Shown here piece by piece: positions 18,704 through 27,901 of a stretch of DNA of 64,000 bases. Source of the stretch: Fluctibacter halophilus (lineage in GTDB: Bacteria; Pseudomonadota; Gammaproteobacteria; Enterobacterales; Alteromonadaceae); assembly GCF_020687825.1 (NCBI RefSeq), contig NZ_JAJEWP010000001.1, positions 1,272,998 to 1,336,997 on the forward strand. Reading direction: 5' to 3'. Made by a program: the position numbers and the translations under genes. Every line of letters starts with the position of its first letter. The stretch's first letter is position 1. The notes beneath the pieces are model-generated. The model was given only the letters and a program-made list of their open reading frames with translations. It was not told the DNA's origin and searched no databases.

Positions 18704-19828
18704 TTACGGGTCTTCAATTGCGGCAACAATCCCGTTCATGACGGTTTTTCCGGTTGCATCACTCTGTTGCTGGGCCTGGCTTGCACTCACATCGTAGCGG
18801 TTCGTTGCAACAATCACCCATTGCCCTTCACTGCGGGTAAAAATGTACTGTCCACCCCACCCTGCAGCGACCTGATGGGGGTTCTCCCGTTGATTGGATA
18901 ACCACCATAAATAACCATATCCGTCGATGCCATAATTCCCTGATGGGCCGGAGAACGACACATGAGATTGGGCCATTTGCTGGATCCACGCTTCTGAAAC
19001 GATACGCCGTGGTTGTCCGGTGATGTTAATGGTCCCTTTTGCAGCCAGCAAGACGCCAAGTTTGGCAATGTCAGCAGCCCTTAATTGCAGCCCGGCAGAA
19101 CCGTTTACACGGCCGTCTGCGAGACGCTCCCATGCAACGTGATCGATCGCCAATGGTTCGAACAGGTGTTGTTGAACAAAGGCATCAATATTGCCGTTCA
19201 TTAACGTATCCAACATAACCCACAACAAATGCACCGCTGCTGAGTTGTAGTTGAACGTCGTGCCAGGCGTTTCTGCCAACGGACGAGACAGTAAAAAGTT
19301 CACCGGGTCCTGGCTTTGGCTCCAGGTGACAAACAAGCTGCCATCGTCTTCATCCCAGGTAAAACCACTGCGCATGGTGAGTAAATCCAGTATTCGTATG
19401 CCCGCCACCTCAGCTGACATGTCTGGGTACGCTTGCCATAGGACCTCGCCCACCGTCACGTCGAGACTGTCTATAACCCCTTTTTCCAGCGCGATTCCTA
19501 CCACCAAGGCGGCAACGGTTTTCGTCACTGAGCGAACATGGTGTAGTGAAGCAGCGGATTGACCGTTGTAATAGGCTTCGGCGACCAGAGCCCCGTCTTT
19601 TAGCACCAATAGCGAGCGCAGCGCGGTGAGTGTCTGGGCACTGTCAAAAGCGGTTTGTAGTGCCGTGGGGTCGATCCCCGCCTGCTGAGGGGTCAGGTGT
19701 GAAAAAGCGTCACTTTGCGGGGTCGTGTTGACCGGCACCTGCCGGACGGGCCCTTGCTCCTCAGAGCTACCTCCACCGCCGCACCCACAGAGCAAGACGA
19801 CCCACATTATGATGTAAATGCAACGCAC
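18704..19828 (-). CDS. Beta-lactamase-family serine hydrolase lipoprotein
   Basis: This 374-residue lipoprotein (LCGC lipobox, Cys 16, then a glycine run) has a class C beta-lactamase/esterase-like domain. The catalytic SxxK is SVTK (S100, K103), the second motif is YNS (Y195), and the third, near GWGGQYIF at the C-terminus, replaces KTG. Such proteins are usually esterases, D-aminopeptidases or peptidoglycan enzymes rather than true beta-lactamases. It is first in a two-gene unit with the YjbR-like gene and sits in the region where rimP-nusA-infB normally follow the tRNA. Confidence 0.85.
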   Translation of the reverse strand: MRCIYIIMWVVLLCGCGGGGSSEEQGPVRQVPVNTTPQSDAFSHLTPQQAGIDPTALQTAFDSAQTLTALRSLLVLKDGALVAEAYYNGQSAASLHHVRSVTKTVAALVVGIALEKGVIDSLDVTVGEVLWQAYPDMSAEVAGIRILDLLTMRSGFTWDEDDGSLFVTWSQSQDPVNFLLSRPLAETPGTTFNYNSAAVHLLWVMLDTLMNGNIDAFVQQHLFEPLAIDHVAWERLADGRVNGSAGLQLRAADIAKLGVLLAAKGTINITGQPRRIVSEAWIQQMAQSHVSFSGPSGNYGIDGYGYLWWLSNQRENPHQVAAGWGGQYIFTRSEGQWVIVATNRYDVSASQAQQQSDATGKTVMNGIVAAIEDP

Positions 19829-19980
19829 CCTGGTTCACTCCATACGATAACGAATGGTTTAGCATACGGCTGTTTAGCAAAAGTAACAGCCCCTATTGCT
19901 CAAAAGGTGCACAGGAAGGGACAAACAGACAGTGACGCGGGATCAATGCGACGACACTCCGATTAACGTCTAGCCTGACC

Positions 19981-20020
19981 GTCGTCTGGCGACGACGTTC
20001 GGCGCTGCTCCCGGCAGCGC
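19981..20020. other. Two adjacent perfect hairpins of unknown role
   Basis: GTCGTC-TGGC-GACGAC (19981-19996) is followed within six bases by GCGCTGC-TCCCG-GCAGCGC (20002-20020). No T-run follows on either strand. They lie between the tRNA-Leu terminator and the serine hydrolase gene, in a 230-bp stretch with no other recognisable feature. They may be a short palindromic repeat or scar, but I cannot show a second copy in this window. Confidence 0.4.
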
Positions 20021-20060
20021 TCGTGAACCCGCTGTCTTGGCTTCAAGTCCGCTGTGTACA

Positions 20061-20087
20061 TAAAAAAACCCGGCCAAAGCCGGGTTT
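20061..20087 (-). terminator. Terminator after tRNA-Leu
   Basis: The 9-base arms AAACCCGGC and GCCGGGTTT with a CAAA loop are followed by seven T on the minus strand. The hairpin begins a few bases beyond the tRNA CCA end and closes the tpiA-secG-tRNA unit. Confidence 0.9.
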
Positions 20088-20093
20088 ATTTTA

Positions 20094-20180
20094 TGGTGCG
20101 GAAGGCGGGACTTGAACCCGCACGTGATTGCTCACACAGCGACCTCAACGCTGCCTGTCTACCAATTTCAGCACTTCCGC
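20094..20180 (-). tRNA. leuU: tRNA-Leu, anticodon GAG
   Basis: On the minus strand the sequence begins GCGGAAG, has the D-arm GAAATTGGTAGAC, the anticodon stem CAGCG/CGCTG around loop TTGAGGT (anticodon GAG), a long variable arm typical of leucine tRNA, and the T-arm GGGTTCAAGTCCC. It ends in CTTCCGC-A-CCA, so CCA is genome-encoded. It is 87 nt long with CCA. The position downstream of secG is the conserved leuU location. Confidence 0.95.
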
Positions 20181-20191
20181 AAAATCGTTAA

Positions 20192-20545
20192 TTAGTTTGG
20201 TACGTCTGTGTCTGTCGCCGCAGGGGTTTCTTCCTGCGCAGGTACATCACCAGTGGCCGGTTGCGGTTCTGCAGGAACCTCAAGATTCTGCCATTCATCA
20301 ACGGCTTTTTCGGTGCTGGCAGTCATGTTACCCAAGATCAGGCTGATCAAGAAAAACAACGTAGCCAGGACAGCCGTCGTGCGGGTCATGAAGTTACCTG
20401 AACCACCAGAGCCAAATACGGTGTTGGAACCGCCACCACCGAACGATGCGCCCATGTCAGCACCCTTGCCCTGTTGGATCAGTACCATACCAATCAGCGC
20501 CAGTGCGACGATGAGATATACAACAATCAATACTTCGTAAAACAT
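20192..20545 (-). CDS. secG: Preprotein translocase subunit SecG
   Basis: This small inner-membrane subunit of SecYEG has 117 residues. Two hydrophobic segments (about 3-23 and 54-74) flank the conserved cytoplasmic loop GADMGASFGGGGSNTVFGS. The C-terminal tail (about 80-117) is rich in Pro, Ala and Thr, longer than the membrane core needs and common in relatives. It lies between tpiA and tRNA-Leu and is probably co-transcribed with both. Confidence 0.95.
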   Translation of the reverse strand: MFYEVLIVVYLIVALALIGMVLIQQGKGADMGASFGGGGSNTVFGSGGSGNFMTRTTAVLATLFFLISLILGNMTASTEKAVDEWQNLEVPAEPQPATGDVPAQEETPAATDTDVPN

Positions 20546-20566
20546 GTTAAGCCTCTAGCTTCGCAT

Positions 20567-21313
20567 TCAGGAATCTGCCGCCTGGCAAATTCGCAAAAAT
20601 TCTTCGGGATCCAAACTGGCTCCCCCGATCAGTCCACCATCAACGTCCGGTTGACCGAACAGCTCGGCAGCGTTACTGCTTTTAACACTACCGCCGTATA
20701 AAATTCTTAACCCTTGAGCAACAGCTGGGTTATTTTTTGCGAGGTGTTCACGAATAAAACGATGAACATCCTGCGCTTGTTCCGGGCTTGCTGTTTTACC
20801 CGTGCCGATCGCCCAAATGGGTTCGTAAGCGACCACCATATGTTCAAAAGCATCAATGCCGACATGCGAAACAACCGCATCGATTTGCGCGGCCAGGTAC
20901 TCATACAGATTACCACTGTCGCGGATATCTTCCGGTTCACCCACACAAAAGATGGGAGTGACCTCTGCCGCCAGTGCCATCGCAACTTTGTCGGCAACCA
21001 GACCGTTAGATTCATGCTGGTCAGCGCGACGCTCAGAATGGCCAACAATCACATACTGACAGTCTAACGCCTTAAGCATCTGCGCCGAAATTTCGCCAGT
21101 GTGAGCGCCATTTTCATACTCGCTCAGTGTCTGTGCACCCAGGGCAACATTGGCATCTGCCAACGCATGTAAAAAGACAAACGGTGGACATACAGCAACA
21201 TCAACCTTGTTCAGTTGCGCCGTTGCGAAGGTTGACCGCATTGATTCGGCCAGCCCAGCGCTTCCGTTCATTTTCCAGTTCCCAGCTACCAAGGGACGGC
21301 GTTTATTGTTCAC
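20567..21313 (-). CDS. tpiA: Triosephosphate isomerase
   Basis: This glycolytic enzyme interconverts DHAP and glyceraldehyde 3-phosphate; it has 248 residues. Active-site residues are present: Lys in GNWKMNG, His in VGHSERR, and Glu in VAYEPIWAIGTGK. The phosphate loop is ILYGGSVK. The GTG at 21313 is chosen because it gives the usual start (NNKRRPLVAGNWKMNG) with AAGGA upstream; the longer frame to 21376 adds unrelated residues. A promoter-like TATAAT lies upstream. Confidence 0.95.
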   Translation of the reverse strand: MNNKRRPLVAGNWKMNGSAGLAESMRSTFATAQLNKVDVAVCPPFVFLHALADANVALGAQTLSEYENGAHTGEISAQMLKALDCQYVIVGHSERRADQHESNGLVADKVAMALAAEVTPIFCVGEPEDIRDSGNLYEYLAAQIDAVVSHVGIDAFEHMVVAYEPIWAIGTGKTASPEQAQDVHRFIREHLAKNNPAVAQGLRILYGGSVKSSNAAELFGQPDVDGGLIGGASLDPEEFLRICQAADS

Positions 21314-21367
21314 CTTTGCATCCTTAGCCCAGCGAAAAGCGGGCGAGATATTAACTAACCGAACCAC

Positions 21368-21373
21368 ATTATA
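21368..21373 (-). promoter_or_regulatory. Candidate -10 box for tpiA-secG-leuU
   Basis: Read on the minus strand, TTGTATAATG gives a perfect TATAAT about 55 bases before the tpiA start. It lies just after a hairpin that could end glmM transcription. No good -35 is seen at the usual spacing. Confidence 0.4.
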
Positions 21374-21382
21374 CAAGCGGAT

Positions 21383-21410
21383 ATTAGTAAAATACCCGCC
21401 TCGCGGTGTT
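21383..21410 (-). terminator. Possible weak terminator after glmM
   Basis: On the minus strand the glmM stop is followed by ACACCGCGAGGCGGGTATTTT, a short GC-rich hairpin with one bulge and a T-rich tail. It may partly separate glmM from tpiA. Confidence 0.4.
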
Positions 21411-22753
21411 TAACTGGCTACTTTGCGCACAACCTCAGCAATATGCTCAGACCACTGAATACTGAGCGACTCCTGATGCGCTTCTACCATCACTCGTATC
21501 AATGGTTCAGTGCCACTCTTGCGTAACAGTACACGTCCTTCTTTGCCCAATGCCCCTTCCGCCGTTTTTACTGCGGCTTCAACATCGACATGTTTGAGAG
21601 GATCGTCGGCACTGTCGGCAAAACGTACGTTGATTAACGTTTGCGGGAACATATCCAGCCCTTTGCTCAGTTCGTGCAGACTCATATCCGCCCGCAACAT
21701 CGCCGTTAGCACCTGCAGACCGGCAACAATGCCGTCTCCGGTTGACGCCACGTTCAAGTTTAATACATGGCCGGAATTCTCTCCGCCTATAGCCCAGCCG
21801 CGCTCTTGCAGTTTTTCCATCACATAGCGGTCGCCCACTTTGCTGCGCACAAACGCAATGCCCAGCTTGTTTAATGCCAGCTCAAGGCCGAGATTACTCA
21901 TTTGAGTACCCACAACACCACCATTGAGACGACCCGACTTGAGCGCATCACGGGCGATAATGTAGATAATTTGGTCACCATCGATGACATTACCCAGGTG
22001 ATCGACCATCATAATACGGTCGCCATCACCATCGAGGGCAAAGCCCATGTCAGCCTGATGCTCAAGAACCGCATCCCTGGCCGCCTTCATCGATGTCGCA
22101 CCGACCTTTTCATTGATGTTCAGGCCGTTAGGTTTGGTGCCGATCTCAATCACTTCCGCACCGAGTTCTGACAATACATTTGGCGCGATATGGTAGGTCG
22201 CACCATGGGCACAATCGACCACGATTTTCATGCCTTTGAGGGACAGGTCGGAAGGAAATGTGCCTTTACAGAATTCAATGTAGCGCCCTGCGGCGTCATC
22301 TATACGATACGCTTTACCCAGCTTATCTGAAGCCACACAGACCATTGGCATTTCCATCTGGCGTTCAATGGCCAGTTCAATATCGTCATCAAGCTTGAAC
22401 CCGTCAGCTGAGAAAAATTTGATGCCATTGTCGTAGTAAGGGTTATGCGACGCGGAAATCACGATACCGGCTTCGGAACGAAACGTTTTGGTCAGATAGG
22501 CGATGGCAGGTGTCGGCATTGGACCCAGTAAGCCGATGTTGATACCGGCCGCAGAAAGGCCAGCCTCCAGGGCGGATTCCAGCATATATCCCGAAATGCG
22601 GGTATCCTTACCGATCAATACTTTATTGGTGCCCTGACCCGCCAGTACTTTACCGGCTGCCCAGCCCAACTTGGTGACAAACTCCGGATTGATAGCGGTC
22701 TCACCGACTTTGCCTCGAATGCCATCGGTACCGAAATATTTGCGTGAACCCAT
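21410..22753 (-). CDS. glmM: Phosphoglucosamine mutase
   Basis: This enzyme converts glucosamine-6-phosphate to glucosamine-1-phosphate for UDP-GlcNAc, feeding peptidoglycan and LPS. It has 447 residues. Its start is [14 protein letters not shown], and the phosphoserine loop is [17 protein letters not shown] (Ser about 102). The metal loop is DGDGDR and the sugar loop is GGENSGH. The C-terminal phosphate-binding loop is [12 protein letters not shown]. The ATG shares one base with the folP stop (TAATG), so the two are translationally coupled. Confidence 0.97.
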   Translation of the reverse strand: MGSRKYFGTDGIRGKVGETAINPEFVTKLGWAAGKVLAGQGTNKVLIGKDTRISGYMLESALEAGLSAAGINIGLLGPMPTPAIAYLTKTFRSEAGIVISASHNPYYDNGIKFFSADGFKLDDDIELAIERQMEMPMVCVASDKLGKAYRIDDAAGRYIEFCKGTFPSDLSLKGMKIVVDCAHGATYHIAPNVLSELGAEVIEIGTKPNGLNINEKVGATSMKAARDAVLEHQADMGFALDGDGDRIMMVDHLGNVIDGDQIIYIIARDALKSGRLNGGVVGTQMSNLGLELALNKLGIAFVRSKVGDRYVMEKLQERGWAIGGENSGHVLNLNVASTGDGIVAGLQVLTAMLRADMSLHELSKGLDMFPQTLINVRFADSADDPLKHVDVEAAVKTAEGALGKEGRVLLRKSGTEPLIRVMVEAHQESLSIQWSEHIAEVVRKVAS

Positions 22754-23583
22754 TATACGTTATCCTTATGTGGGAGTGCGTTTACCACTTTCACAGCATC
22801 TACACTGTCTTTTACATCGTGCACACGAATGATGTGTGCACCATACATAGCCGCAATTGTAGCGGCCGCAAGGCTACCTGCCAATCGATCTTCGGTCTGT
22901 CTGTTCAGTAACTGTCCAATCATGGATTTCCGCGACATGCCAACCAACAAAGGGACACCCAGGCGATGCAGCAAAGGCAGGTCTGCCAGCAACTGATAGT
23001 TGTGCTCCAGGGTTTTGCCAAAACCAAAACCGGGGTCAACCATTAAGCGATCACGACTCATTCCAGACTTTTCGCAAGCAACCATGCGTTGTTGCAGAAA
23101 CTGCATCACATCATTGGTGACATCCGTGTAATGAGGGTCAGTCTGCATCGTGCGTGGCTGGCCCTGCATGTGCATCAAACACACTGCAGCACCGCTCGAT
23201 ACAGCCGCGTCTAACGCTCCGGGTTCCTGTAACGCCCGAACGTCGTTGATAAGCCCCGCGCCGGCCTTAACCGCTTCGCGCATCACCGATGCTTTGCTGG
23301 TGTCCACCGAAACAACCACATCGAGGTTGTTGGCGACCGCTTCGATGATTGGGATCACCCTATCCAGTTCTTCTTGTTCTGAAACAGCAGCGGCCCCTGG
23401 CCGGGTTGACTCTCCGCCAATGTCGATAAAATCTGCGCCGGCCTCAAGCATGGCTTGCGCATGTGACAATGCAGCATCCCGTTGGCGATACAAGCCGCCG
23501 TCTGAAAAAGAATCGGGCGTTACATTGAGTATCCCCATGATGCGGGGCCGGTCAAGCGAGAGTGTTTTGTTTTTGAAGCGCAT
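22753..23583 (-). CDS. folP: Dihydropteroate synthase
   Basis: This enzyme joins p-aminobenzoate to dihydropterin pyrophosphate in folate synthesis and is the sulfonamide target. It has 276 residues. Family motifs are [24 protein letters not shown], the [13 protein letters not shown] pterin site, LLVGMSRKS and the C-terminal RVHDV. It lies downstream of ftsH but is separated from it by a strong terminator, and it overlaps glmM. Confidence 0.97.
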   Translation of the reverse strand: MRFKNKTLSLDRPRIMGILNVTPDSFSDGGLYRQRDAALSHAQAMLEAGADFIDIGGESTRPGAAAVSEQEELDRVIPIIEAVANNLDVVVSVDTSKASVMREAVKAGAGLINDVRALQEPGALDAAVSSGAAVCLMHMQGQPRTMQTDPHYTDVTNDVMQFLQQRMVACEKSGMSRDRLMVDPGFGFGKTLEHNYQLLADLPLLHRLGVPLLVGMSRKSMIGQLLNRQTEDRLAGSLAAATIAAMYGAHIIRVHDVKDSVDAVKVVNALPHKDNV

Positions 23584-23614
23584 GAAAGCTAAGCGTCCAC
23601 GGTATTAACAGGTG

Positions 23615-23650
23615 ATAAAAAAGGTCGACCGCGTTTGCGGTCGACCTTGT
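23615..23650 (-). terminator. Strong terminator after ftsH
   Basis: The perfect 12-base arms AAGGTCGACCGC and GCGGTCGACCTT around a 4-base loop are followed by a T-run on the minus strand. It lies between ftsH and folP, so folP probably has its own promoter or depends on readthrough. Confidence 0.9.
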
Positions 23651-23665
23651 TCCTAACCCTTGGAA

Positions 23666-25606
23666 TTAACCCGGAATGTCGCCAGGTTTTCCGACTGAAG
23701 GGCCTTGTTTACCTTCGTTGTCTTTTCCAACCGGCGCGCCACCTGTGGGCGAATCATCATCACGTTGTTTAGATTCATCCCAATCCGCCGGCGGGCGTAC
23801 GTCACGACGTTCCATGAGGTCGTCAATCTGTTTGGCGTCAATAGTTTCATACTTCATTAACGCATCTTTCATGGCGTGCAGAATATCAATGTTGTCTTGA
23901 AGAATACTTTCAGCACGCTCATAGTTACGGTCAATCAGTGACTTGATTTCAGCATCAATGGCCCGCGCGGTGTCATCAGACATATGCTTTGCCTTGGACA
24001 TGCTGCGACCCAGGAACACTTCGCCTTCTTCTTCAGCGTACAGCATAGGTCCCATTTTGCTGGACAAGCCCCATTGTGTAACCATCTTGCGGGCAATGTC
24101 AGTGGCTCGTTCGATATCGTTCGACGCACCGGTGGTGACCTTGTCATCACCGTAAATGATCTGCTCCGCTATCCGTCCGCCAAACAAACTGGAGATCATA
24201 CTCTCAAGGTGTTGTTTACTGTGACTAACCCTATCCTGTTCAGGCAGGTACATTGTAACGCCAAGGGCTCTGCCGCGCGGAATAATGGACACCTTGTAAA
24301 CCGGATCATGTTCTGGCACCAGACGACCAACGATGGCGTGACCCGCCTCGTGGTAAGCAGTCATGGTCTTCTCTTCCTCGGACATAACCATCGACTTACG
24401 CTCAGAACCCATCATGATCTTGTCTTTGGCTTTATCGAACTCTTCCATTGAGACCAAACGTTTATTGGAACGAGCGGCAAACAACGCAGCCTCATTGACC
24501 AGGTTGGCCAAATCGGCACCTGAGAACCCAGGTGTTCCGCGAGCAATCACGGAGGGCTCTACGTTGTCCGCAACAGGTACTTTACGGATATGTACTTTTA
24601 GAATTTGCTCTCGACCTCGGATATCCGGCAGACCAACCACCACCTGACGGTCAAAACGGCCTGGACGCAACAACGCAGGATCCAGTACGTCAGGACGGTT
24701 TGTGGCAGCGATAACAATAATGCCTTCATGTCCTTCAAAGCCGTCCATCTCGACCAGCATTTGGTTGAGGGTCTGCTCACGCTCATCGTGTCCACCACCC
24801 AGACCGGCGCCCCGTTGGCGACCAACGGCATCAATTTCGTCGATGAAAATAATGCACGGCGCAGACTTCTTCGCCTGTTCGAACATGTCACGTACGCGAG
24901 AGGCGCCAACACCAACGAACATTTCAACAAAGTCAGAACCGGAGATGGTGAAAAATGGCACTTTGGCTTCACCGGCAATGGCTTTCGCCAACAGTGTTTT
25001 ACCGGTACCGGGAGGACCTACCATCAACACACCTTTGGGAATTTTCCCGCCCAGTTTCTGGAACTTGGTCGGATCCCGCAGAAAGTCCACTAATTCAGCG
25101 ACGTCTTCTTTCGCTTCATCACAACCGGCGACATCTGCAAAGGTGGTCTTAATCTGATCTTCACCCAGCAAGCGCGCTTTACTTTTACCAAATGACATGG
25201 CACCGCGGCCACCGCCGCCCTGCATTTGGCGCATGAAGAAAATCCACACACCAATCAACAGCAACATGGGGAACCAGGAAATGAAGATAGTGGCCAGGAA
25301 CGACTGCTGCTCGGGTGGCTTACCCAGAATCTTCACGTCATTTTTAATCAGATCTGAAACCAGTTGTTCATCAAAATAAGGAATGTACGTTGTGAACGTC
25401 TCGCCAGTGCGTTTCTTGCCGCGGATCTCACGGGCATCACTGTCGATACGAACTTCACGGATCATGCCGTTGTTCGCTTCTTTAATGAAGGTTGTGTAGT
25501 CGGTTTGTACCTGGCTTGACTCACCGGGTGAGAAGCTCTGGAATACCGACATCAATACCACTGCGATCACTAACCACAGGATCAAATTTTTCGCCATGTC
25601 GCTCAA
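23666..25606 (-). CDS. ftsH: ATP-dependent zinc metalloprotease FtsH
   Basis: This membrane-bound AAA+ protease degrades misfolded membrane proteins and regulators such as sigma-32 and LpxC. It has 646 residues. Two membrane segments (about 8-26 and 103-123) flank a periplasmic domain. Next comes the AAA module with Walker A GPPGTGKT, Walker B IIFIDEID and the second region of homology [20 protein letters not shown]. The zinc site is HEAGH (419-423), with the third ligand Asp in [10 protein letters not shown]. The tail is Gly/Pro rich. In related genomes rlmE is directly upstream; here only a remnant seems to remain. Confidence 0.97.
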   Translation of the reverse strand: MSDMAKNLILWLVIAVVLMSVFQSFSPGESSQVQTDYTTFIKEANNGMIREVRIDSDAREIRGKKRTGETFTTYIPYFDEQLVSDLIKNDVKILGKPPEQQSFLATIFISWFPMLLLIGVWIFFMRQMQGGGGRGAMSFGKSKARLLGEDQIKTTFADVAGCDEAKEDVAELVDFLRDPTKFQKLGGKIPKGVLMVGPPGTGKTLLAKAIAGEAKVPFFTISGSDFVEMFVGVGASRVRDMFEQAKKSAPCIIFIDEIDAVGRQRGAGLGGGHDEREQTLNQMLVEMDGFEGHEGIIVIAATNRPDVLDPALLRPGRFDRQVVVGLPDIRGREQILKVHIRKVPVADNVEPSVIARGTPGFSGADLANLVNEAALFAARSNKRLVSMEEFDKAKDKIMMGSERKSMVMSEEEKTMTAYHEAGHAIVGRLVPEHDPVYKVSIIPRGRALGVTMYLPEQDRVSHSKQHLESMISSLFGGRIAEQIIYGDDKVTTGASNDIERATDIARKMVTQWGLSSKMGPMLYAEEEGEVFLGRSMSKAKHMSDDTARAIDAEIKSLIDRNYERAESILQDNIDILHAMKDALMKYETIDAKQIDDLMERRDVRPPADWDESKQRDDDSPTGGAPVGKDNEGKQGPSVGKPGDIPG

Positions 25607-25663
25607 CGCTATTAACCTCTGTTAACTTAAATCTGCTCCGTAGAGCCTTTCCTTGAAAGACTA

Positions 25664-25789
25664 CTACAGTTTAAAACCGGTCGCTACCAGATAAACTTCG
25701 TGGCCCGCGGCCTTCGAAATATCAGGTACACCTCTTTTCACCACGTCCATCGTGGCTAAAACGCCCAGTGCATCTCTACAACCTGGGTG
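25664..25789 (-). pseudogene. Probable remnant of rlmE (23S rRNA 2'-O-methyltransferase), 3' end only
   Basis: The 518-bp stretch between ftsH and yhbY holds no intact gene. On the minus strand, an open frame ending in TAG at 25664-25666 reads PDISKAAGHEVYLVATGFKL at its end. This resembles the RlmE C-terminus (PDSSRARSREVYIVATGRK in E. coli, from memory) and sits exactly where rlmE lies in related genomes. The frame is closed by a stop at 25790-25792, and no SAM-binding motif (DLGAAPGGW) can be found. The gap is also too short for the about 627-bp gene. I infer a decayed, truncated copy. The rest of the gap (25793-26124) shows nothing else I can name. Confidence 0.6.
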
Positions 25790-26124
25790 TTACCAAAACC
25801 TTCTCAGAACCCTCTCTGGCCCGGACTTTTGCTGAAACCGACTTTCCATCTATCCCGTGTAATTACGTTTGTCACAAGCAGATTGATCAACGGACTGTGG
25901 CTGGGCATCACACCCGCTCTCATCGTTACACCGTAACACAGCACCGATCTCTGAAGGCGTCACTCTGACGGCCCTTGTACCTATGTGCCTCCTGTTGAAC
26001 ACTTCCCGAAAGTCGCTTTTTTTTCCTTCAATACCGTTTCTTGATAGGCATATGCTCAAGATGGCGCTAGAATAACGCTTTTCAACCGTGTAAATACAAA
26101 TTTAATTGTAAGAAATCGTTCTTA

Positions 26125-26421
26125 ATGAAGTTAACTAATAAGCAGAAGCAATATCTCAAAGGGCTGGCCCATTCATTGAAACCTGTCGTTCAATTGGGCG
26201 GCAACGGGCTCACAGAAGGCGTGCTGGCAGAAATCGAAAACGCCCTGAGCCATCACGAACTGATCAAAGTCAAAGTGCCGACCGATGATCGCGACGAGAA
26301 GTCGTTGATCATGGATGCCATTGTACGCGAAACACACGCAGAAAAATTGCAGGTCATTGGTCATGTCATGATCATGTTCCGTCAGAGTGATGAAAAGAAA
26401 ATCCAGATCCCGAAAGGCTAA
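26125..26421 (+). CDS. yhbY: Ribosome assembly RNA-binding protein YhbY (CRM domain)
   Basis: This 98-residue single CRM-domain protein binds pre-50S particles. The family pattern is complete: LTNKQKQYLKGLAHSLKPV, then QLGGNGLTEGVL, HELIKVKV, and the C-terminal GHVMIMFRQS. It is divergent from ftsH, as in E. coli. A hairpin follows shortly after the stop. It probably forms its own transcript. Confidence 0.95.
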   Translation: MKLTNKQKQYLKGLAHSLKPVVQLGGNGLTEGVLAEIENALSHHELIKVKVPTDDRDEKSLIMDAIVRETHAEKLQVIGHVMIMFRQSDEKKIQIPKG

Positions 26422-26429
26422 ACCCGCGC

Positions 26430-26463
26430 TATTCACGCCCAAACCCTGCTGTTTTGGCGTGAA
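26430..26463 (+). terminator. Hairpin after yhbY, possible terminator
   Basis: ATTCACGCC and GGCGTGAAT form a 9-base stem extended by A/T pairs, 9 bases after the yhbY stop. The T-run after it is poor, so it may stabilise the mRNA end or terminate weakly. Confidence 0.45.
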
Positions 26464-26553
26464 TGCTCTTGTCTACAGCAAATTCTGAATTAATCACACG
26501 ACATCATTCCATGCTGTTGATATGCTTTGCCTACAGGCCATCAAGGAAGGCTG

Positions 26554-27900
26554 ATGAGTGTGAAGCAGAATACCACCCGAAGAGTGTTTCCTATCACCAA
26601 CGTATACGCGAAAGGCGGTTACACGTTGGAAGTAAAGCTGGGCAGTAACCAGCAACCCGCAAACCTGATCCTGGACACTGGCAGCAGCACACTGGTCGTC
26701 CAACGGGAAGACTATGACCCATTCACTGACCAGGCACTGTCACCTACCAGTCTGGCCCAAAACGTAGTCTATGGCATGGGCGGTTGGTACGGACCTGTGA
26801 TCACCACAGACGTCAGCCTGGGAGATGGCCAGCATCACATACGGCTACAGGAAGTACACCTGGCATTCACCAAAAAAGAATCCGAAACCAGCTTTGCACA
26901 GGCTGATGGCATGCTCGGTCTTGGCTTTATGGAACTCAACATCGCCCATGATTTACATGATTACCTGGCCTCCAACCAGGTTGATCCGCGGGTTACGTTT
27001 CCATGGTTCGTGACAGATCAGCAGAAGGATGACGATGTACAACAATTCCGCACGTTTTTACATGAATACCCCAAACAACCATTAACACCCTACTTCACCC
27101 AACTAACCGCCAGCGGCATGGTAGCCAATCAATTTGGTTTCTACATCCACCGGGCCAGTATTTATCATACCCATGATAATGCCAATGCGACGGAACTGGC
27201 TGAGCACCCGCTCAATCAAGGGCTATTCGTAATGGGCGATGCAGTCAACCATGCCCACGTTTTTACCGGTCAACCCCGCGCGCTGAAGGTCGTCGACGAC
27301 AAATACTACAATGTACAACTCAAAAGCATGCAGGTGGGCGAATGTCCGGCCGTAGAGGCGCCTGAGCTAGGTACCCACTTCGACCACTATGGCTCCAATG
27401 CAATTATCGACAGTGGTGCATCAATGGTTGTTTTGCCAGATACCTTGTTTGAGACTCTGATCGATGATTTGGCCAAACACCATCCGGATTTTGCTCAACT
27501 GCTGGCACCGTTCGCACAGTTCACCGGACAGGAAAAAGGCATTCCCATCGATCTGGTTGATGTTGAACTGTGGCCAGACATTCATTTTGTATTCGATGAC
27601 ATTGACGGGCAGCCCATCACATTAACAATGTCGCCAACGTCTTTTTGGCAGGCCCATGCGCCAGCTCGAGACCAGATAGCGTTCCAATTTATCAAATTAG
27701 CCCATTGGCCCAACCAGGCCATTTTTGGTCTGCCCTTTATGTGTAATTATTTTACGATTTTTGACCGCGATCAGGGCAAGCATGGCGCCGTGCTGTTGGC
27801 GGATAAAGTCTGTGCAGTGCACGCGGTTCCCCGAGCCCATCAGGAAGATGTAGCGTTACTGTGTCAGCTGTTGCATAAACACGGACTCGCCGCTTCCTGA
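26554..27900 (+). CDS. Pepsin-like aspartic protease (A1 family), bacterial type
   Basis: This 448-residue protein carries both lobes of an A1 aspartic protease. The first catalytic Asp is in LILDTGSSTLVV (D41), the flap tyrosine is probably in VVYGMGGWYG, and the second catalytic Asp is in AIIDSGASMVVLP (D286). There is no signal peptide, so it should be cytoplasmic, like the shewasins of Shewanella. ATG 26554 has AAGGAAGG just upstream and is preferred to the longer frame at 26527. One base separates its stop from the GNAT gene. The operon leads into the borosin methyltransferase, so leader removal from the precursor is one possible role; that is inference. Confidence 0.85.
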   Translation: MSVKQNTTRRVFPITNVYAKGGYTLEVKLGSNQQPANLILDTGSSTLVVQREDYDPFTDQALSPTSLAQNVVYGMGGWYGPVITTDVSLGDGQHHIRLQEVHLAFTKKESETSFAQADGMLGLGFMELNIAHDLHDYLASNQVDPRVTFPWFVTDQQKDDDVQQFRTFLHEYPKQPLTPYFTQLTASGMVANQFGFYIHRASIYHTHDNANATELAEHPLNQGLFVMGDAVNHAHVFTGQPRALKVVDDKYYNVQLKSMQVGECPAVEAPELGTHFDHYGSNAIIDSGASMVVLPDTLFETLIDDLAKHHPDFAQLLAPFAQFTGQEKGIPIDLVDVELWPDIHFVFDDIDGQPITLTMSPTSFWQAHAPARDQIAFQFIKLAHWPNQAIFGLPFMCNYFTIFDRDQGKHGAVLLADKVCAVHAVPRAHQEDVALLCQLLHKHGLAAS

Positions 27901-27901
27901 C

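Noticed and set aside
18704-19828. Antibiotic-resistance beta-lactamase
   Set aside because: SxxK and YxN-type motifs fit the broad serine-hydrolase family, but the KTG triad is not clear and the protein is a lipoprotein. Calling it a resistance gene is not supported.
25768-26059. Two small open frames (66 and 69 codons, one per strand) in the ftsH-yhbY gap
   Set aside because: Neither has a plausible ribosome site or known motif, and they overlap each other. The minus-strand one might contain scrambled rlmE sequence, but I could not align it.
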